Shown here piece after piece: positions 45,541-53,697 of a stretch of 64,000 nt of DNA (its first letter is position 1; each line of letters begins with the position of its first letter). The DNA lies in NCBI RefSeq assembly GCF_001544495.1, contig NZ_FCNZ02000004.1, positions 280,191-344,190 of the forward strand, given 5' to 3'. This stretch comes from Caballeronia telluris. GTDB lineage: Bacteria; Pseudomonadota; Gammaproteobacteria; Burkholderiales; Burkholderiaceae. The notes under the pieces were generated by a model, which saw only the letters and a list, made by a program, of their open reading frames with translations, made no database searches and was not told where the DNA came from. Made by a program: the position numbers and the translations under genes.

Positions 45541-46305
45541 TCAGACCGCCGGATTCAACTGCGTCTTCTCCGATCCGAACAGGTCCTGCGCATGCACGAC
45601 CACCGCCGAGATGTTGTCGCGCCCGCCGCGCGCGAGCGCGAGTTCGACGAGCCGCGCGGCCGCCCGCTCGCAATCGCCGGTGGCGAGCTCGCTCAGGATC
45701 TCCTGCTCGCTCACTTCGTTGGAGAGACCGTCGCTGCACAACAGGAAGGTGTCGCCGTCGTTCAGGTCGACGGCGTCTTCGTCCAGTTGCAGCGAATCAG
45801 TCGCGCCGACCGCGCGCGTGATCAGGTGCTGCGCCGGATGATGCAGCGCTTCCTCGGCGGTGAGCTGGCCCCGTGCCTTCAGTTCCTCGACGTGACTGTG
45901 GTCGCGCGTGAGCTGGCGCAGGCGCCCGTCGCGGCACAGATAGATGCGGCTGTCGCCGGCCCACAGATAGCCGCAGCAGCGCTCGCGCGCCAGCAGCAAG
46001 ACGACGGTGCTGCCGATGCGCTGCACTTGCCGCCGCGCCGCTTCCATGCGCAACTGGCCGTTCACGTGCACGAGGCGCTCGCGCGCATCGGCGACGACGC
46101 TCGCGAGGCCGTCGGGCGCCCTGACGCCCGCGAGGCTCTCGATCACGAGACGGCTCGCCAGATCGCCGACGGCATGGCCGCCCATGCCGTCGGCGACAGC
46201 CCACAGGCCGCGCGCCGGCTCGTCGAGCAAGGCGTCCTCGTTGATCTGCCGCACGCGTCCCGCGTCCGTGCGAGCGGCCGATGTCCATCGAAACTCAGTG
46301 GTCAT
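45541..46305 (-). CDS. PP2C-family Ser/Thr protein phosphatase
   Basis: A 254-residue soluble phosphatase. PP2C metal motifs are present: RQINEDALL, AVADGMGGHAVG, LLCSDGLSNEVS and GGRDNISAVVV. It should dephosphorylate Ser/Thr phosphoproteins. ATG 46305 is used; a GTG two codons upstream (46311) is equally possible given GAGGG just before it. It lies 148 bp downstream of the GG-leader peptide gene on the same strand, with no obvious terminator between, so it may share that gene's sigma-54 promoter. A phosphopeptide-binding FHA protein is encoded in the export operon 10 kb away; no kinase is in the window. Confidence 0.9.
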   Translation of the reverse strand: MTTEFRWTSAARTDAGRVRQINEDALLDEPARGLWAVADGMGGHAVGDLASRLVIESLAGVRAPDGLASVVADARERLVHVNGQLRMEAARRQVQRIGSTVVLLLARERCCGYLWAGDSRIYLCRDGRLRQLTRDHSHVEELKARGQLTAEEALHHPAQHLITRAVGATDSLQLDEDAVDLNDGDTFLLCSDGLSNEVSEQEILSELATGDCERAAARLVELALARGGRDNISAVVVHAQDLFGSEKTQLNPAV

Positions 46306-46453
46306 GGTCACGACACCCTCTGCGATCTTCCGATCATCAATACTGCGTTGATCCGATGCGGCGCGGCGGCACTCGCGGTGCCGTTCAATTGTGCACCCGC
46401 GCGCCGTGCCTCGCGTGGCAAATCGAGCAGGTCTCGCTCGCGCGGCCTCGTCG

Positions 46454-46747
46454 CTAGACCGTCTTGGCGTTGCCGGCGATCGCGTTCGGGCTCACGGTGA
46501 TGTTGGAGTTGTCGCCGCTGTTGCGGACATCGACCGACTGGAACTGATTGATCATCTGGTCCGCGGTGAAGTTGTTGGTGATGTCGTAGATGTTCACGAC
46601 ACCGCCGAAGCCTTGCTGCCGCTGCGGCGAATAAGGCGTGATCCATCCATAGACCCAGGGCGCGCCGCCACCGCCGCCGATGGAGGCCATCGCCTGGTGG
46701 TCGAGGTCGCGGTCGTATTGCAGGTCGGTAACGGTGATGGCGCTCAT
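46454..46747 (-). CDS. double-glycine leader peptide (fourth, distant paralogue)
   Basis: A 97-residue small protein. The start at 46747 has GGAG seven bases upstream. The N-terminal leader MSAITVTDLQYDRDLDHQAM ends at SIGGGGG, the same plan as the three peptides at 60-61 kb (xDL..., ELD-like motif, hydrophobic, GG). The core after the glycines is rich in Asn, Gly, Gln and aromatic residues. It aligns loosely with the others: RQQGFGGVVNIYDITNNF against QQGIGQTQNVFN-NGNNV, and DNSNITV against DNTNTVN. A candidate sigma-54 promoter lies 47 bp upstream. Probably cleaved and exported by the C39 ABC exporter encoded near 50-54 kb. Confidence 0.72.
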   Translation of the reverse strand: MSAITVTDLQYDRDLDHQAMASIGGGGGAPWVYGWITPYSPQRQQGFGGVVNIYDITNNFTADQMINQFQSVDVRNSGDNSNITVSPNAIAGNAKTV

Positions 46748-46793
46748 GTCGGGTCTCCAGGCGTGTGCGTCGAAGATGGAACGCCCGGTATCT

Positions 46794-46809
46794 TGCAAGC
46801 CCCATGCCG
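46794..46809 (-). promoter_or_regulatory. candidate sigma-54 promoter of the fourth GG-leader peptide
   Basis: On the minus strand this reads CGGCATGGGGCTTGCA: GG and GC exactly ten bases apart, 9 of 11 defined positions of TGGCAC-N5-TTGCA. Transcription would start about 36 bases before the start codon. Confidence 0.6.
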
Positions 46810-46918
46810 GTTTTCACTTCGACGCCTGCATTCGCGCCAGCGCCTGACGCGGCGGGCTCGCCCGCGTTTTCGCGTTGCCGGCGCAGCGCCCGGCCGCTCC
46901 GCTTTCGTTGGCGCGACG

Positions 46919-47038
46919 CCAACACCCGGCGTTGCATGCCCCGCGCGCCGCCAACACTCCCTCATCCCTTCCCCGGCTTAAATGCGCGCTGAAGGCAGTG
47001 ATGCAGGGCACCCAACCAACCTCCTTCGAAAGTGTTGG
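46919..47038. promoter_or_regulatory. cluster of CCAACAC-type activator half-sites
   Basis: CCAACAC occurs at 46919-46925 and 46951-46957, and CCAAC at 47016-47020 faces GTGTTGG at 47032-47038. The same heptamer forms a perfect dyad upstream of the peptide operon at 61441-61468. The sites lie 78-244 bp from the two sigma-54 promoters, suitable for an enhancer-binding activator. Confidence 0.5.
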
Positions 47039-47115
47039 TCACGTCGCGACAGGCGACGGCTCAAGTTCGCCCACCAAAACGATATTTTCCATTTAAATCA
47101 ATAACTTGAAAGAAC

Positions 47116-47131
47116 TGGCCCGATTGATGCA
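47116..47131 (+). promoter_or_regulatory. candidate sigma-54 promoter of the LRAT-like gene
   Basis: TGGCCCGATTGATGCA has GG and GC ten bases apart and matches 9 of 11 defined positions. It lies 68 bp before the start codon of the LRAT-like gene and points to it. Confidence 0.6.
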
Positions 47132-47199
47132 ATGACCTTCGCAACGAGACGCAAAACAGACACTCAGCGGCTCAGACGAAAAAACAATCGGAGCGAGCC

Positions 47200-47709
47200 A
47201 TGTACGTCAACCAACCTTCCGCGATATTCGAACACCAGGGCGCCGTCTCCGCGACCGCCTTCTCGTTCGACACGGAACCGGCGCTCGGCACCCAACTCGT
47301 CACCCTCCGCTCCGGCTACGAACACCACGGCATCTACATCGGCAACGGCCGCGTCATTCATTACGCGGGCTTCGCCAAGTCGCTGCATCGCGGTCCGGTC
47401 GAAGAAATCTCGCTCGACCAGTTCGCCGCCGGCCATCAGGTTTCGATTCGCCTCAACCCGACCGCCGCATTCGTCGGGCTGGAGGCCGTTCGCCGCGCGC
47501 AAAGCCGCCTCGGCGAAGACGACTATCGGCTGCTGACGAACAACTGCGAGCACTTCTGCGCGTGGTGCCTGTTCGGCGTGAACCGCAGCCAGCAAGTGGA
47601 AGCCTGCTTCGCCAGCCCGCGCGTCGCGATTCATGCGGTCGCGGTACTTTTCCGGGCGTTGATCGTTGCAAAGCGCAGCCGGTTCTTCGCCGGCGCTCAC
47701 GCTGCCTGA
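47200..47709 (+). CDS. LRAT-domain (NlpC/P60 superfamily) protein
   Basis: A 169-residue protein of the lecithin-retinol-acyltransferase fold. The catalytic His pair region is visible as YEHHGIYIGNGRVIHYAG and the catalytic Cys in LLTNNCEHFCAWCLFG, the NCEHF hallmark. A hydrophobic C-terminal segment (HAVAVLFRALIVA) could anchor it to membrane. Bacterial members are thought to act as acyltransferases or thiol hydrolases on lipids or peptides. CGGAG precedes the ATG. It is divergent from a GG-leader peptide gene and has its own candidate sigma-54 promoter, which suggests a role in the peptide system such as modifying peptide or envelope. Confidence 0.85.
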   Translation: MYVNQPSAIFEHQGAVSATAFSFDTEPALGTQLVTLRSGYEHHGIYIGNGRVIHYAGFAKSLHRGPVEEISLDQFAAGHQVSIRLNPTAAFVGLEAVRRAQSRLGEDDYRLLTNNCEHFCAWCLFGVNRSQQVEACFASPRVAIHAVAVLFRALIVAKRSRFFAGAHAA

Positions 47710-47741
47710 AGCGCAGCTCGCCTGGACCCAAGGGGAAGATC

Positions 47742-47984
47742 ATGCACACGGACACGAAATCGCTGCACTGGGCCGTCGACAAATGGCTCGCGCCCACGCC
47801 AGCCATGCCGGCCCGCGTCGTACGCTTTTGCCGCACGGCGCTCGGACGCCATGTCTGCGTCGAGGCGCTGCGGCCGACCGGCATGCTCGCGATCATCTTC
47901 TTCCGTCACGACGACGGCTCGTGGAACGTGTTTCCGCCGCAGGCCAAGCGGCCGTCGATGGGCGTGGGGCGGCTGGCTGCGTGA
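47742..47984 (+). CDS. hypothetical small protein downstream of the LRAT-like gene
   Basis: An 80-residue protein with a strong AGGGGAAG ribosome site before the ATG at 47742, 32 bp after the LRAT-like gene, so probably co-transcribed. It has one moderately hydrophobic strand-helix region (GMLAIIFFRHDDGSWNVFPP) and two cysteines (RFCRTALGRHVCVEAL). It has no signal peptide and no family that I recognise. Confidence 0.6.
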   Translation: MHTDTKSLHWAVDKWLAPTPAMPARVVRFCRTALGRHVCVEALRPTGMLAIIFFRHDDGSWNVFPPQAKRPSMGVGRLAA

Positions 47985-48184
47985 GGCTTTATCCGGGGCT
48001 GCCGGTACGGTCTTTGCGTGAGCCGGTGCACCGCGCGGCAAGCCCGACGTCGCCGGCTTTGACATCCCGATCGCGCAACCGCTACTCTACGGGCAACTTT
48101 TCCCCCTTTGCGTGACGTGGCCGCTGCGGCCCGCCTGTACCGCGCATCGCCTGGATGCTTGCCGACCCATTAGAGATAAAGCCG

Positions 48185-49303
48185 ATGACTCACTTCGACT
48201 CCGATTCTTCCGCCCGCCCGACGCCCGACGAAGGCGCCGGCGACAATCCGCTTGGCATCGCGGGACTGGAATTCGTCGAGTTTTCGAGCCCGGACCCGGA
48301 GGGACTCGCGGCGCTGTTCGGGCGCATCGGCTTCGTGCCGGTCGCGCAGCACGTCAGCAAGGCGGTGACGCTGTACCGGCAGGGCAGCATGAATTTCCTC
48401 ATCAACGCCGAGCCCGACTCGTTCGCGTCGCGCTTTGCAGAGACGCATGGCGTGGGTATCTGCGCGATCGGCATCCGCGTGCTCGACGCGCAGACGGCGC
48501 ACGAGCGCGCCGTCGACTTCGGCGCCTGGGATTTCGAGGGCGAGAAGATCGGCCCGAACGAACTGGCGATTCCGGCCATCCAGGGCATCGGCGACTCGCA
48601 CATCTATTTCGTCGATCACTGGCCGGGCAAGCATCCGTCGGGCGACAGCGAGGCCTCGATCTACGACATCGACTTCCGTCCGGTCCAAGGCGCCGATGCC
48701 GAAAGCGAGCCGGACGCGGGCACGGGGCTTTTCGAAGTGGATCACCTGACGCAGACGGTCGGCGCGGGACGCATTCGGGAATGGCTCGATTTCTACCGCG
48801 AAGTGCTGCACTTCGAGGAGATTCATCAGGTGCATCCGGACTGGCACGTTTCGCAGGATTCGGCGGTGACGGTGTCGCCGTGCGGTTCGATCCGGATTCC
48901 GGTGTACGAGGAAGGCACGTACCGCACGGATCTGATGCAGCAGTATCTGCCCGATCACGAAGGCGAAGGCGTGCAGCATATCGCGCTGGCATCGACGGAT
49001 ATTTTTGCTTCCGTCGATGCGTTGATTGCGCGCGGCGTGCGCTTCGTCGAGCCGCCGGCGCGCTATTACGATCAGCTCGATGCGAGGCTGCCGGGGCACG
49101 GGCTCGACGTCGCGCAATTGCGTTCGCGCGGCATTCTCGTCGATGGCGAGATCGGCGAGGACGGCACGCCGGAGTTGTTCCTGCAGACGTTTCTCGAACG
49201 CGCGCCGGGCGACATGTTCTTCGAGATCGTGGAGCGGCGCGGGCACCACGGCTTCGGTGAAGGCAACCTGGGCGCGCTCGCGCTGGCTCGCTCGATGGGT
49301 TGA
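48185..49303 (+). CDS. hppD: 4-hydroxyphenylpyruvate dioxygenase
   Basis: A 372-residue two-domain (vicinal oxygen chelate) dioxygenase that converts 4-hydroxyphenylpyruvate to homogentisate in tyrosine degradation. Iron ligands are recognisable: His in EVDHLTQTV, His in GVQHIALAS and Glu in FFEIVERRG; the C-terminal GHHGFGEGN is also characteristic. The start at 48185 is preferred over an in-frame ATG at 48155. No other tyrosine catabolic gene is adjacent. It looks like an independent housekeeping gene lying between the two parts of the peptide system. Confidence 0.93.
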   Translation: MTHFDSDSSARPTPDEGAGDNPLGIAGLEFVEFSSPDPEGLAALFGRIGFVPVAQHVSKAVTLYRQGSMNFLINAEPDSFASRFAETHGVGICAIGIRVLDAQTAHERAVDFGAWDFEGEKIGPNELAIPAIQGIGDSHIYFVDHWPGKHPSGDSEASIYDIDFRPVQGADAESEPDAGTGLFEVDHLTQTVGAGRIREWLDFYREVLHFEEIHQVHPDWHVSQDSAVTVSPCGSIRIPVYEEGTYRTDLMQQYLPDHEGEGVQHIALASTDIFASVDALIARGVRFVEPPARYYDQLDARLPGHGLDVAQLRSRGILVDGEIGEDGTPELFLQTFLERAPGDMFFEIVERRGHHGFGEGNLGALALARSMG

Positions 49304-49315
49304 CCGGCTAGCGGT

Positions 49316-50611
49316 TCAGCCCTCCTTGTCTCGCTGGCGAAAGTCCTTTGAATGAAGTCCGTGCTTCTTCAAGAGCATCTGCACGTGCGAGCGATTCATC
49401 TCGAAGCGCCGCGCCAACTCCGCGACCGTTCCGCCGACTTCTATCAACCCGCGCTCAAGGAACGCGCGCTCCGCTTCATCGCTCGCGGTGCGCTTCGCTT
49501 CGCTGAGCGACGTCGCCCCGCCGATACCGACGCTCACCTGCGCATCGTTCATCGCGACCATGCCCGCCGACTTCGGCCGGATATCGAGCGGCAAATGCTC
49601 GATGTCCGCCATATCCGCCGCGAGACAAGCAATGCGGTAAACCACATTGCGCAGCTCGCGGATATTGCCCGGGTAATCGTAGTTCTTCAGGAAGTCGCGT
49701 AATCTCGGCGACATCCGCACGGGCCGGCGCTTGAGCGTTGCCGCGGCCTCGTCGCCGAAATAGGCGAGCAGGAGCGCAATCTCGTCGCGGCGCTCGCGCA
49801 GCGGCGGCAAGGTCAGATGGATCACGCTCAGCCGATAGAACAGGTCCTCGCGAAAGCGCCCTTCCTCGCAAGACTTGCGCAGGTTGCGATTCGTCGCCGC
49901 GACGATGCGCGTGTCCACGCCGATCGGCTCGTCCGACCCCACGCGCTGGATCTCGTGCGCCTCCAGCACGCGCAGGAGCTTGACTTGCCCCGACAGCGGC
50001 AACTCGCCGATCTCGTCGAGAAAGATCGTGCCCGTATGCGCGCTCTCGAACTTGCCTTTACGATCGTTCGACGCGCCCGTGAACGCGCCCTTCTTGTGCC
50101 CGAACAACTCCGACTCCAGCAGGTTGTCCGGAATCGCGCCACAGTTCACGGAGATATACGGCTTGTCCGCGCGCAACCCGTTCGCGTGGATCACCTTCGC
50201 CATCAGTTCCTTGCCCGTGCCGCTCTCGCCGTCGATCAGAACCGGCAGGTCGGTGGGCGCCGCCTTCTCCGCGATCTCCAGCGCTTCGAGCAGTTTCGGG
50301 TTGTCGCCGAACGTGCCTTCGAAGATGAAGCTGCGTTCGAGCAGCCCCTGGCGCCGCGCGCCGGGCGTCTGATCGACGCGCTTTGGCTCGGCGGTCGCCG
50401 CCTGCACGAAGCGCTCCTTGTGCGACAGTTGCATGACCTCGTCGCGCAGGGAACTCGCCTGCTTCAGCAGCTTCTCGATCTCGGGCCGTTCGAGCTTCGA
50501 CGACCATCGCAATGTCGAGCGAAGAATCTCGATCTTCTCGATGAGCCCCGCATACGAGATGGCCGAGCCGGGCTGAGGCGTGATGTCTTCCGGTTGATCG
50601 AGTATTTTCAT
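49316..50611 (-). CDS. sigma-54-dependent transcriptional activator (Fis family)
   Basis: A 431-residue bacterial enhancer-binding protein. The N-terminal 90 or so residues are helical and are not a receiver, PAS or GAF domain that I recognise. The AAA+ domain has GESGTGKE as Walker A, the sigma-54 contact loop GAFTGA and FLDEIGELP as Walker B. A C-terminal Fis-type helix-turn-helix reads VAELARRFEMNRSHVQMLLKKHG. The start overlaps the exporter gene by 4 bp (ATGA), placing it last in the export operon. Its likely targets are the three GG-N10-GC promoters in this window linked to GG-leader peptides, with CCAACAC sites as enhancers. Confidence 0.93.
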   Translation of the reverse strand: MKILDQPEDITPQPGSAISYAGLIEKIEILRSTLRWSSKLERPEIEKLLKQASSLRDEVMQLSHKERFVQAATAEPKRVDQTPGARRQGLLERSFIFEGTFGDNPKLLEALEIAEKAAPTDLPVLIDGESGTGKELMAKVIHANGLRADKPYISVNCGAIPDNLLESELFGHKKGAFTGASNDRKGKFESAHTGTIFLDEIGELPLSGQVKLLRVLEAHEIQRVGSDEPIGVDTRIVAATNRNLRKSCEEGRFREDLFYRLSVIHLTLPPLRERRDEIALLLAYFGDEAAATLKRRPVRMSPRLRDFLKNYDYPGNIRELRNVVYRIACLAADMADIEHLPLDIRPKSAGMVAMNDAQVSVGIGGATSLSEAKRTASDEAERAFLERGLIEVGGTVAELARRFEMNRSHVQMLLKKHGLHSKDFRQRDKEG

Positions 50612-53600
50612 GCTGCGCTCAGTTGCTTCTGCACCAGTTGATAGTACATGCCCTTGCGCGCGACGAGTTCGTCGTGCCTGCCTTGCTCGACGATGCCGCC
50701 CTCGTATAGCACGAGAATCTTGTCGGCGCGCATGATCGTCGAAAGCCGGTGCGCGATGATCACCGCCGTGCGGCCCTTGAGGATCTCCTGCATGTTGCCG
50801 AGGATGTTGCTCTCCGATTGCGTATCGAGCGCGGACGTCGCTTCATCGAATACGAGTAGCCGTGGGTCGTGATAGAGCGCACGCGCGATGCAAAGCCGCT
50901 GAATCTGTCCGCCCGACAAGCCCACGCCCCGCTCGCCGACGATCTGCTCATACCCGAGCGGCATCTTCGCGATGAACGCGTGCGCATCGGCCATCTTCGC
51001 GACTTCCTCGATGCGCCGCCGGTCGGGCGCTTCGTCGCCGCTCGCGATGTTCTCCGCGATCGTCCCCGAGAACAGCAGGTTGCTCTGCATCACGTAGCCG
51101 ATCTGCGCGCGGTAGTAGCCCTTGTCGATCACGTTGATGTCGTAGCCGTCGACCATCATCTTGCCCTCGGTCGCGGTATAGAAGCCGACCAGCAGTTTCG
51201 CGAGCGTCGTCTTGCCCGAACCGCTGCGCCCGACGATCGCAACCAGTTCGCCCGGCTTGATGTCGAAGCTGATGTTCTCCAGCACGTAGTCCGCATCGGA
51301 CTCACCGTATTTGAAGTACACGCCGTTCAGGCTAATGTCGCCTTGCAGGTCGGGCAGCATCACGCGCGATGCCAGATCGCCGGGCTTCTCTTCGGGCTCC
51401 ATGTCGAGAACGTCGCCGAGACGTTCCATCGCGACGCCCGCATCGTTGAGCAGGCTCCATAGTCCGATCAGCCCCATCAGCGGCGAGAGCACGCTACCCA
51501 TGAACGCATTGAATGCGATCAACTGGCCGATCGTCATCTCGTGCGCGAGCACCATGTTCGCGCCGACCCAGAGTATCGCGATCGTCGTCGCCGTGTTGAG
51601 CAACTGGCTGCCGAGGCCCACGGCAATATTGAAGCGCTGCGCCTTGTACTGCACTTCCAGCGACTTCGCGTACTTCTTCTCCCACTTCAGGCGCACGGGC
51701 CGCTCGATGCCCATGCCCTTTACCGTTTCCACACCGCCGAGCGCTTCCATCAGGAACGACTTCGCATCGGTGGCGGCGGAGAAGACTTCGCGGGCGTAGT
51801 GCTTGATCCTCGGCGTGGCAACCGCGGTCAGCACCATGATCGGAATCACGAACACGATGAGGATCAGCGTCATCTTCACGTTGTAGAGGAACATGATCGT
51901 GAAGTAGATGAAGATCATCAACAGGTTCAGCACGGTCGTAACCGTCGATTCGGTCAGGAACGCGCGGATCGTGTGATTCTCCTGGAAGCGCGCGAAGATG
52001 TCGCCGGTCTTGCGCTTCGCGAAGAAGCCGAAGGGCAGCGAGAGCGTGTGCTTGAAGAACTGCGACATCATCGCGAAGTCCATGTTGCGCACCATGAAGT
52101 TCGCGAGATAGGCGCGTATCGTCGACATCAGTTGAGAGAACAGGTTCGAGATGATGAGCCCGACGATCAGCACATGCAGCAGCCCGACGTTCTGATGCAC
52201 GATCACGCCATCGAGGATGTTCTGGATGATGAGCGGCGGGATCACGCCGAGCACCTGGATCACGAATGTCGCGAGGAAAAGATGCAGCAGGATCTTGTGA
52301 TACGGCTTGAGGTAGCCGACGAAGCGAATCCACGGGGAGCGCGACACCGAGATCTGCGCCATGTCCTGCCCGGGAGTGAAGAGCAGGCACGTGCCGCTCC
52401 AGCCGCGTTCGAATTCGTCGATCGTCATTTTCTTGAAGCCGATCGCCGGGTCCGCCACCCACACGCATTCCTTCGACACACCATACACGATGATGTAGTG
52501 GTAGCCCTCCCAGTGCACGATGAACGGCAAGTCGAAGCCGCGCAGCGATTCGAACGTGCATTGCACGCCGCGCGTCGTGAAGCCGAGCGATTCGCCCGCA
52601 CGGGCGAGGCTGTCGAGCGTTGCGCCCTGCGTCGTGACGTTCGCGAGTTCGCGCAGCTTGCCGAGCGTCATCGAGATGCCGTAGTGCTTGCAGATCATCG
52701 CGAGGCAGGCGGCGCCGCAGTCCATTTCCTCGGCTTGTTCGACCCACGCGAACCGCTTGATGATGCGCTCGCCGAATTCGGGCTTCGTGTGCAGGTCGAG
52801 CATCGAAGGCAGCTTGCGGCGCTCCGCGAGCTTCTTCTGCCGCTGCAATTCCCGTTCGGTAAAACGAATGCGCTCTTCCAGCACTTCGCGCAACTTCGTG
52901 TTGCGCTCCAGAATGAAGTGCACCGTCTTTTCGGGAATCACGAGCAGGCGTGTGTCCGCGCTCGCGACAACTGAAGCCATCTGCTCCTGGCGCATCACGC
53001 ACGCTTTCTCGCCGAAGATTTCGCCGGGGCCGAGCGTCGCGATGAGATGCTCCGTGCCGCCCTCGTTGCGCACGATGCGCACTTCGCCCTGCCGCACGAC
53101 ATAGAGGCGCCGGTCGTCGCGCGAATCCTGCTTCAGGATTTCCTTGCCCGCGCCGACACGCTTCACGCCCACGCTGCGCACGCATTCCTCGAGTTCCGGC
53201 TTGTTCAGCTTGCCGCGCAGATCGAAAAGACGCGCGACGAAACCACCCGCCGAATTGATCGCGACATAGCTCGTCACGAACGCGAGCGCGGCCGGATTCA
53301 TCGAAATGACCGGTTCGATGATGCTGCGGGGAATGAAGAGCAGTTCGGTCTTGCCCGAAGACCGCACCGAAGACTCATGGCGGTATTCGCGCAGCATCGC
53401 GATGTCGGCGAAGACTTCGCGCTCCTTCTTCACCCCCATGCTGATTTCCTTGCCGTGCTCCTCGGTGAAGATGCGCACGGACCCGGCCTTGATCACGAAG
53501 AGTCCCTCGGCGACGTCTCCCGCGTTGCACACGGTCTCGCCGAATGCGAAGAAGCGCGACTGCGCATGCTCCGCGAGTCGTTCGATCTCCTCGCGCGTGA

Positions 53601-53679
53601 ACGGCGACAGCAACTCGACGGTCGCCAGGAAATCGGCGGTGGAGTCGACGGGCGAATCGGATTTGGGTGGCGCTTCCAT
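50608..53679 (-). CDS. peptidase C39-containing ABC exporter with two cyclic-nucleotide-binding-like domains
   Basis: A 1023-residue inner-membrane exporter. Order: CAP-like cNMP-binding domain 1 (about residues 22-145, FAFGETVCNAGDVAEGLFVIKAG), domain 2 (about 165-280, LYVVRQGEVRIV, LGPGEIFGEKA), C39 peptidase (about 308-435) with Gln315, catalytic Cys321 in EMDCGAACLAMI, His394 and Asp410, then six membrane helices (about 455-770) and an ATPase with GRSGSGKTT near 818, LSGGQIQR near 924 and LLVFDEATSALD near 940. C39 domains cut after double-glycine leaders during export, matching the peptides in this window. The architecture recalls cyanobacterial HetC-type exporters. It lies 18 bp behind the parvulin-like gene. 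Confidence 0.95.
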   Translation of the reverse strand: MEAPPKSDSPVDSTADFLATVELLSPFTREEIERLAEHAQSRFFAFGETVCNAGDVAEGLFVIKAGSVRIFTEEHGKEISMGVKKEREVFADIAMLREYRHESSVRSSGKTELLFIPRSIIEPVISMNPAALAFVTSYVAINSAGGFVARLFDLRGKLNKPELEECVRSVGVKRVGAGKEILKQDSRDDRRLYVVRQGEVRIVRNEGGTEHLIATLGPGEIFGEKACVMRQEQMASVVASADTRLLVIPEKTVHFILERNTKLREVLEERIRFTERELQRQKKLAERRKLPSMLDLHTKPEFGERIIKRFAWVEQAEEMDCGAACLAMICKHYGISMTLGKLRELANVTTQGATLDSLARAGESLGFTTRGVQCTFESLRGFDLPFIVHWEGYHYIIVYGVSKECVWVADPAIGFKKMTIDEFERGWSGTCLLFTPGQDMAQISVSRSPWIRFVGYLKPYHKILLHLFLATFVIQVLGVIPPLIIQNILDGVIVHQNVGLLHVLIVGLIISNLFSQLMSTIRAYLANFMVRNMDFAMMSQFFKHTLSLPFGFFAKRKTGDIFARFQENHTIRAFLTESTVTTVLNLLMIFIYFTIMFLYNVKMTLILIVFVIPIMVLTAVATPRIKHYAREVFSAATDAKSFLMEALGGVETVKGMGIERPVRLKWEKKYAKSLEVQYKAQRFNIAVGLGSQLLNTATTIAILWVGANMVLAHEMTIGQLIAFNAFMGSVLSPLMGLIGLWSLLNDAGVAMERLGDVLDMEPEEKPGDLASRVMLPDLQGDISLNGVYFKYGESDADYVLENISFDIKPGELVAIVGRSGSGKTTLAKLLVGFYTATEGKMMVDGYDINVIDKGYYRAQIGYVMQSNLLFSGTIAENIASGDEAPDRRRIEEVAKMADAHAFIAKMPLGYEQIVGERGVGLSGGQIQRLCIARALYHDPRLLVFDEATSALDTQSESNILGNMQEILKGRTAVIIAHRLSTIMRADKILVLYEGGIVEQGRHDELVARKGMYYQLVQKQLSAA

Positions 53680-53697
53680 GAGCTATCGATCCTTCGT

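Larger units (their letters stand above)
46748..47199. other. divergent regulatory region between the peptide and LRAT-like genes
   Basis: A 452-bp region without a convincing gene. It contains two outward-facing GG-N10-GC promoters and, between them, several CCAACAC/GTGTTGG half-sites (listed separately). Its right part is AT-rich compared with the surroundings (around 47070-47115). Confidence 0.55.
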
